The notes beneath the pieces are model-generated. The model ran no database searches. It was not told the origin of the DNA and was given only the letters and a program-made list of their open reading frames with translations. From Bacillus sp. (in: firmicutes) (GTDB lineage: Bacteria > Bacillota > Bacilli > Bacillales > Bacillaceae), in contig JAPSLL010000017.1 of the NCBI GenBank assembly GCA_031180805.1, positions 1 to 64,000 on the forward strand: DNA of 64,000 bases. Direction: 5' to 3'. Positions 60,470-64,000 of this stretch are shown piece by piece (position 1 is the first letter of the stretch; each line of letters begins with the position of its first letter). The position numbers and the translations under genes are program-made.

Positions 60470-61233
60470 TTGAAATTAAAGGATTAACAAAGCAATTTGG
60501 GAAAAAGCCTGTTGTAGAGGATGTTACAGTTACGATCGAGCCGGGGACCATTACATCGTTTATCGGGCCGAATGGTGCTGGAAAGTCAACACTTCTTTCT
60601 ATGGTGAGCCGTTTATTAGAAGCAGATACAGGTGAAGTATTGCTTGATAATAATAACGTGAAAAAATGGAAGTCTTCTGAATTTGCGAAGCGAGTATCGA
60701 TTTTGAAGCAAGCAAACTATCTAAATGTACGTTTAACGGTCCGTGAGCTTGTGGCATTCGGTCGCTATCCGTATTCACGGGGACGTTTAACTGCTGAAGA
60801 CAAAACGTTTATTGATCAAGCCCTTGAATATATGAATTTAACGGAGATGCAAGATAAGTTCCTAGATGAGCTATCAGGTGGTCAAAAACAGCGGGCATTT
60901 ATTGCGATGGTCATCGCTCAGGATACCGATTATGTCCTATTGGATGAGCCTTTAAATAATCTCGATATGAAGCACTCTGTTCAAATTATGAAAATTTTAC
61001 GTAAACTAGTCGATGAGCTTGGAAAAACGGTTGTTATTGTATTGCATGATATTAACTTTGCCTCTGTTTATTCAGATCGAATCGTTGCATTGAAAAATGG
61101 TAAGCTTATGAAAAACGGGCCAACCCATGAAATTATAAACTCTGATGCATTACGTGAAATTTATGATATGGATATTCCAATTCAGGAGCAAAATGGATGC
61201 AGAATTTGTGTCTATTTCAATTCACATACGTAA
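60466..61233 (+). CDS. yclP: Siderophore ABC transporter ATP-binding protein (YclP-like)
   Basis: A 255-residue FepC-type ATPase. Walker A GPNGAGKS (about 36-43), signature ELSGGQKQRAFIA, Walker B DYVLLDEPLNNLDMKHS and the switch His in VIVLHDINFA. Coupled by ATGA to the second permease gene. Confidence 0.95.
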   Translation: MIEIKGLTKQFGKKPVVEDVTVTIEPGTITSFIGPNGAGKSTLLSMVSRLLEADTGEVLLDNNNVKKWKSSEFAKRVSILKQANYLNVRLTVRELVAFGRYPYSRGRLTAEDKTFIDQALEYMNLTEMQDKFLDELSGGQKQRAFIAMVIAQDTDYVLLDEPLNNLDMKHSVQIMKILRKLVDELGKTVVIVLHDINFASVYSDRIVALKNGKLMKNGPTHEIINSDALREIYDMDIPIQEQNGCRICVYFNSHT

Positions 61234-61246
61234 GTTGGTTAAGTCA

Positions 61247-61288
61247 GCCTAGAGAAATCTACTAATTTCATCATGGTTTTCTCTAGGC
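61247..61288 (+). promoter_or_regulatory. Hairpin between the ATPase and binding-protein genes
   Basis: Perfect GCCTAGAGAAA / TTTCTCTAGGC with a 20-base loop, 14 bases after the ATPase stop. There is no clean T run, so it may be a partial terminator or mRNA stabiliser. Confidence 0.55.
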
Positions 61289-61384
61289 ATAATTCCTTAA
61301 ATAGTGTCAGTTTTTTGATATTTTAGAAGAAACGCAAAAAAATATAAAAAAAGCAATTGACTTAAAATGTTTAATAGAGCATAA

Positions 61385-61399
61385 TGATAATCGGTATCA
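61385..61399 (+). promoter_or_regulatory. Fur-like box, weaker
   Basis: TGATAATCGGTATCA: left half matches fully, right half five of seven. Confidence 0.55.
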
Positions 61400-61400
61400 A

Positions 61401-61415
61401 TGATAATGATTATCA
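61401..61415 (+). promoter_or_regulatory. Fur box, perfect
   Basis: TGATAATGATTATCA, 40 bases before the start of the binding protein. It gives the binding-protein gene its own iron-controlled promoter. Confidence 0.93.
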
Positions 61416-61455
61416 TTAACAATAAAATAAATAAAAAAGAGGGAGAGGAAGACAA

Positions 61456-62487
61456 ATGAAAAAAACGAACTTATTTATTGCATTATTAGCAGCTATGGTT
61501 TTAATGCTTGCTGCATGTGGTTCTAAGGAAGAAGTTACAAAAAAGGAATCAACTGAAACAGCTGCGGCTGAAGATAAGAGTGCAGGTGCAAAAGAGGAAG
61601 GCTCAGCTTATCCAATGACTGTATCACCGACTGTTGCTTCAACTGAAAGTGAAGAAGGCGGTTCAATTACTTTCGAAGATGAAAAATTCGAGAAAATGCC
61701 AGAAAAAATTGCCGTATTTGATTATGGCTTCCTTGATACATTAGATGCTCTTGGTGTTGAAGGAATTGTTGGGGTAGCTAAAGATTCAACTCTACCGGCT
61801 CATCTTGAAAAATATGCTTCAGATGAATATAAAAGTGTTGGTGGTTTAAAGGAACCATTACTTGAAGATATCGCTGAGATGGATCCAGATGTAATCTTCA
61901 TTTCAGGTCGTCAGTCAGCATACTATGAAGAATTAAAAGAAATCGCTCCTGTCGTATTTGTTGGTACTTCTCAGGATGATTACTGGGGCTCATTCGAAGC
62001 TTCAGTAGATTTAGCAGCAAAAATGTTTGATAAAGAAGCAGAAGCAAAAGAATATCTTACAAAATTTGATTCAGCTTTAGAGGATATCAAAGCTTTAGCT
62101 GGAAACTATGAAACATCTTTAGTAACAATGTACAATGAAGGTAAGCTATCAGGTTTCTCAACAAACTCTCGTTACGGATATATTTATGACATTTATGGTT
62201 TCAAACCAGTAACAGAGGATATTGAATCTTCTTCACACGGTTCTAATTTCGGCTTTGAAGCTGTTTTAGAATTCAACCCAGAGGTATTATTCGTTATTGA
62301 CCGTACAGCAGCTACTGGAGGCGACTCTAATATTGAAGCTGATATGGAAAATGAAATCATTAAGAAAACAAATGCTTATAAAAACGGAAAAATCATTTAC
62401 TTAGATGGTCCACTATGGTACTTAAGTGGTGGCGGTTTACAATCTGAGCTTGCAAAAATCGATGAAATTTTAGCTGAATTAAAATAA
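61456..62487 (+). CDS. yclQ: Siderophore-binding lipoprotein (YclQ-like)
   Basis: A 343-residue lipoprotein with signal and lipobox LMLAAC-G, a Glu/Ala/Lys-rich linker and a two-lobed periplasmic-binding domain. Landmarks: IAVFDYGFLDTLDALGVEGIVGV (about 90-112, in parts), MDPDVIFISGRQSAYYEEL, SSHGSNFGFEAVLEFNPEVLFVIDRTAA (in parts) and IIYLDGPLWYLSGGGLQS. These fit the YclQ/FpuA group that binds petrobactin and related catecholates. ATG after GAGGGAGAGGAAGA. Confidence 0.93.
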   Translation: MKKTNLFIALLAAMVLMLAACGSKEEVTKKESTETAAAEDKSAGAKEEGSAYPMTVSPTVASTESEEGGSITFEDEKFEKMPEKIAVFDYGFLDTLDALGVEGIVGVAKDSTLPAHLEKYASDEYKSVGGLKEPLLEDIAEMDPDVIFISGRQSAYYEELKEIAPVVFVGTSQDDYWGSFEASVDLAAKMFDKEAEAKEYLTKFDSALEDIKALAGNYETSLVTMYNEGKLSGFSTNSRYGYIYDIYGFKPVTEDIESSSHGSNFGFEAVLEFNPEVLFVIDRTAATGGDSNIEADMENEIIKKTNAYKNGKIIYLDGPLWYLSGGGLQSELAKIDEILAELK

Positions 62488-62490
62488 TTG

Positions 62491-62550
62491 TGAAAGAGGC
62501 TGTTAGAGGGTCAGTGAAGACTGATTTTCCCTGGCAGGCTCTTTTTTTTG
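62491..62550 (+). terminator. Terminator of the siderophore operon
   Basis: AGAGGCTG and CAGGCTCT arms with inner GGG / CCC pairing, followed by TTTTTTTTGG. Confidence 0.8.
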
Positions 62551-62756
62551 GGCTTTTCCCCTCAGATGATGAACACTATCCCTCATATTTGCAGAATGGA
62601 GAGATTGGGGGAGCAAAAGTTATCATATAGGAATGTACAAGACTACCTTTACAAAAATTTAACAAAATATAGCCTCTGTTTTCTTTGCCTAGTTCAGTCT
62701 ACTGGTTGGTTCTGTGATATAATGAAACTATCAATAAAAGAAAGAGTGAAACGTTG

Positions 62757-63335
62757 ATGAAGAAGCTATCCTATTTATTGATTGTTGTTGGTCTTTGTAT
62801 TGTTGGTTATGCAGTCTGGGAAATTATTGATACAAAGATGCAAACCTCGCAGTCTTTAAATGAAGCTAAAGCAATGGTCGAAGCTCCACCAAATAAAGAG
62901 GTATATAAAGAAGAGGATGGAACGTTTAAACCACCGATGGGTGAGGCAGTTGGTATATTGCAAATCCCTAAATTAAAGGCGGATTTACCGATTGTCGAAG
63001 GAACGGATCCTGATGACCTTGAAAAGGGTGTGGGTCACTACAAAGGTAGTTATTATCCAAATGAAAATGGGCAAATTGTTTTATCAGGTCATCGAGATAC
63101 AGTATTTCGTAAGGCTGGAGAGCTTGAAATTGGCGATACGTTAAAAGTAGCCCTTCCATACGGCAACTTTGAATATGAAATTACGGATACGAAAATTGTG
63201 GAAGCTGATGATCTAAGTATCATTACTCTCCAAAATGAAACGGAAGAGCTTCTTCTTACAACATGTTATCCATTTAGCTATGTTGGAAATGCTCCACAAC
63301 GTTATATCATTTATGCAAAAAAGAAGGTAGTTTAA
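62757..63335 (+). CDS. Class D sortase
   Basis: A 192-residue membrane transpeptidase that anchors surface proteins to peptidoglycan. N-terminal helix (about 5-24), then the sortase barrel with catalytic His112 in VLSGHRDTVF, Cys170 in LLTTCYPFSYVG and Arg182 in NAPQRYII. Like YhcS of B. subtilis. I chose the ATG at 62757 next to a TTG at 62754. Its LPXTG-type substrate is not in the window. yhcT-like pseudouridine synthase follows, as in B. subtilis. Confidence 0.93.
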   Translation: MKKLSYLLIVVGLCIVGYAVWEIIDTKMQTSQSLNEAKAMVEAPPNKEVYKEEDGTFKPPMGEAVGILQIPKLKADLPIVEGTDPDDLEKGVGHYKGSYYPNENGQIVLSGHRDTVFRKAGELEIGDTLKVALPYGNFEYEITDTKIVEADDLSIITLQNETEELLLTTCYPFSYVGNAPQRYIIYAKKKVV

Positions 63336-63375
63336 TAAGAAATGAGTCTGAGCGAACACAGACTCATTTCTTATT
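63336..63375. terminator. Bidirectional terminator between sortase and pseudouridine synthase
   Basis: AAGAAATGAGTCTG / CAGACTCATTTCTT with an eight-base loop. Confidence 0.85.
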
Positions 63376-63381
63376 TTCATT

Positions 63382-64000
63382 TTAGATAGTCGTTGCCATG
63401 CTATCTGTAATAAATGGCAGCATGTCTGTTGGGAATTGTGCACGAACTTCAATTTTCTCTCCTGTTATCGGATGAAAGAGTGAAAGCTTTGCTGCGTGAA
63501 GAGCTTGTCTGCTAATGATCCCCTTTTTCCCTCCATATAATACATCACCTATAATCGGATGGCCGATGGAGCTTAAATGAACACGAATTTGATGGGTTCT
63601 TCCGGTATCGAGCTGAAGCGAAACAATTGCTAAATTTTCCGATGGCAAATATTGTTTTACCACATAATGAGTTACAGCTTTCTGACCTTTAGGAGAAACC
63701 CTTCTTCTTGTCGCATGATGTCTATCTCTACCAATAGGTTTATCTATTTTCCCTTTTGAATGAGGCAATCGCCCTTCAACAATGGCGATATAAGTTCGCT
63801 TAACTTTTCTCTGTTCAAGAGCTTGATCAAGCAGTGACTGTGCCAAATCATTTTTCGCAAAAATAATTGCACCAGATGTATCTTTATCAAGTCTGTGAAT
63901 ATGTCTAACTTTTATTTGGAGTCCATTCATTTGGTAATAGAAGGCAACTCTATTTGCTAAAGTTCCTTTCTGCTCCGGATTATTTGGATGTGTATCAATA
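63382..64000 (-). CDS. RluA-family pseudouridine synthase (5' end outside the window)
   Basis: The 3' part of a 23S-rRNA-type pseudouridine synthase. The catalytic motif HRLDKDTSG is near residue 12 of the visible Met start, but the frame stays open to the edge of the window (HPNNPEQKGTLANRV), so the true start lies beyond 64000. Other landmarks: TGRTHQIRVHLSSIGHPIIGD and ISRQALHAAKLSL. Next to a YhcS-like sortase, as B. subtilis yhcT. Partial. Confidence 0.9.
   Translation of the reverse strand, partial: IDTHPNNPEQKGTLANRVAFYYQMNGLQIKVRHIHRLDKDTSGAIIFAKNDLAQSLLDQALEQRKVKRTYIAIVEGRLPHSKGKIDKPIGRDRHHATRRRVSPKGQKAVTHYVVKQYLPSENLAIVSLQLDTGRTHQIRVHLSSIGHPIIGDVLYGGKKGIISRQALHAAKLSLFHPITGEKIEVRAQFPTDMLPFITDSMATTI

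Noticed and set aside
62548-62757. 70-codon plus-strand frame before the sortase
   Set aside because: It starts in the terminator of the siderophore operon, lacks a ribosome site and reads like random sequence.

Overview
The window is about 64 kb of chromosome from a low-GC, endospore-forming Firmicute, most likely a Bacillaceae species (Bacillus in the broad sense). The evidence is a GerA/GerB/GerC germinant-receptor operon behind a sigma-G-type promoter, PrkA and YhbH sporulation proteins, strong AGGAGG ribosome sites with many TTG/GTG starts, and Bacillus-type Zur and Fur boxes. No prophage, intact insertion sequence or CRISPR array was seen.

Layout. 0-2.2 kb: end of a peptide/nickel-type ABC importer, then zinc-independent rpsN behind a perfect Zur box. 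2.3-7.6 kb: an XRE regulator, the ger operon and a pentapeptide-repeat protein. 7.9-10.6 kb: small membrane proteins, a Cys/Arg/Tyr-rich peptide and uppP. 10.9-16.2 kb (minus strand): thiolase, mvaS and mvaA, the upper mevalonate pathway, behind a long leader with two near-identical GEMM-I (cyclic-di-GMP-I type) riboswitches, each with its own terminator, and a decayed third unit. 16.2-24.8 kb: a LacI regulator, a HAD phosphatase, an orphan eukaryotic-type HisA, DinB, a MarR-MFS-acyl-CoA dehydrogenase operon and small enzymes. 25-32 kb: a sugar ABC importer (two permeases and a binding lipoprotein, no ATPase) with a YesMN-like two-component system. 32.3-41.3 kb: manA, tRNA-Gly, a B3/4 protein, queG, an amidase, trmL, prkA and yhbH.

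41.9-54.9 kb is a Gram-positive Pel exopolysaccharide locus: an epimerase-PelD fusion, PelE, a PelA deacetylase-like protein whose metal ligands look lost, PelF and PelG, followed by CotH, a VTC-domain protein and DUF4956. A separate PelA-type glycoside hydrolase and a SARP-like response regulator lie on the opposite strand. 55-64 kb: a CNNM/CorC protein, an aldo-keto reductase, an RHH-like protein, a Fur-controlled yclNOPQ-type siderophore importer, a class D sortase and a partial RluA-family pseudouridine synthase.

Two parts of the window point to cyclic dinucleotide signalling: the tandem GEMM-I riboswitches in front of the mevalonate genes, and PelD, which keeps an RxxD c-di-GMP-binding motif. 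In both riboswitch copies the base aligned with ligand-contacting G20 is A, the change that marks the 3',3'-cGAMP-sensing GEMM-Ib subclass, so the ligand is open. All family names come from reading motifs; no database search was run.
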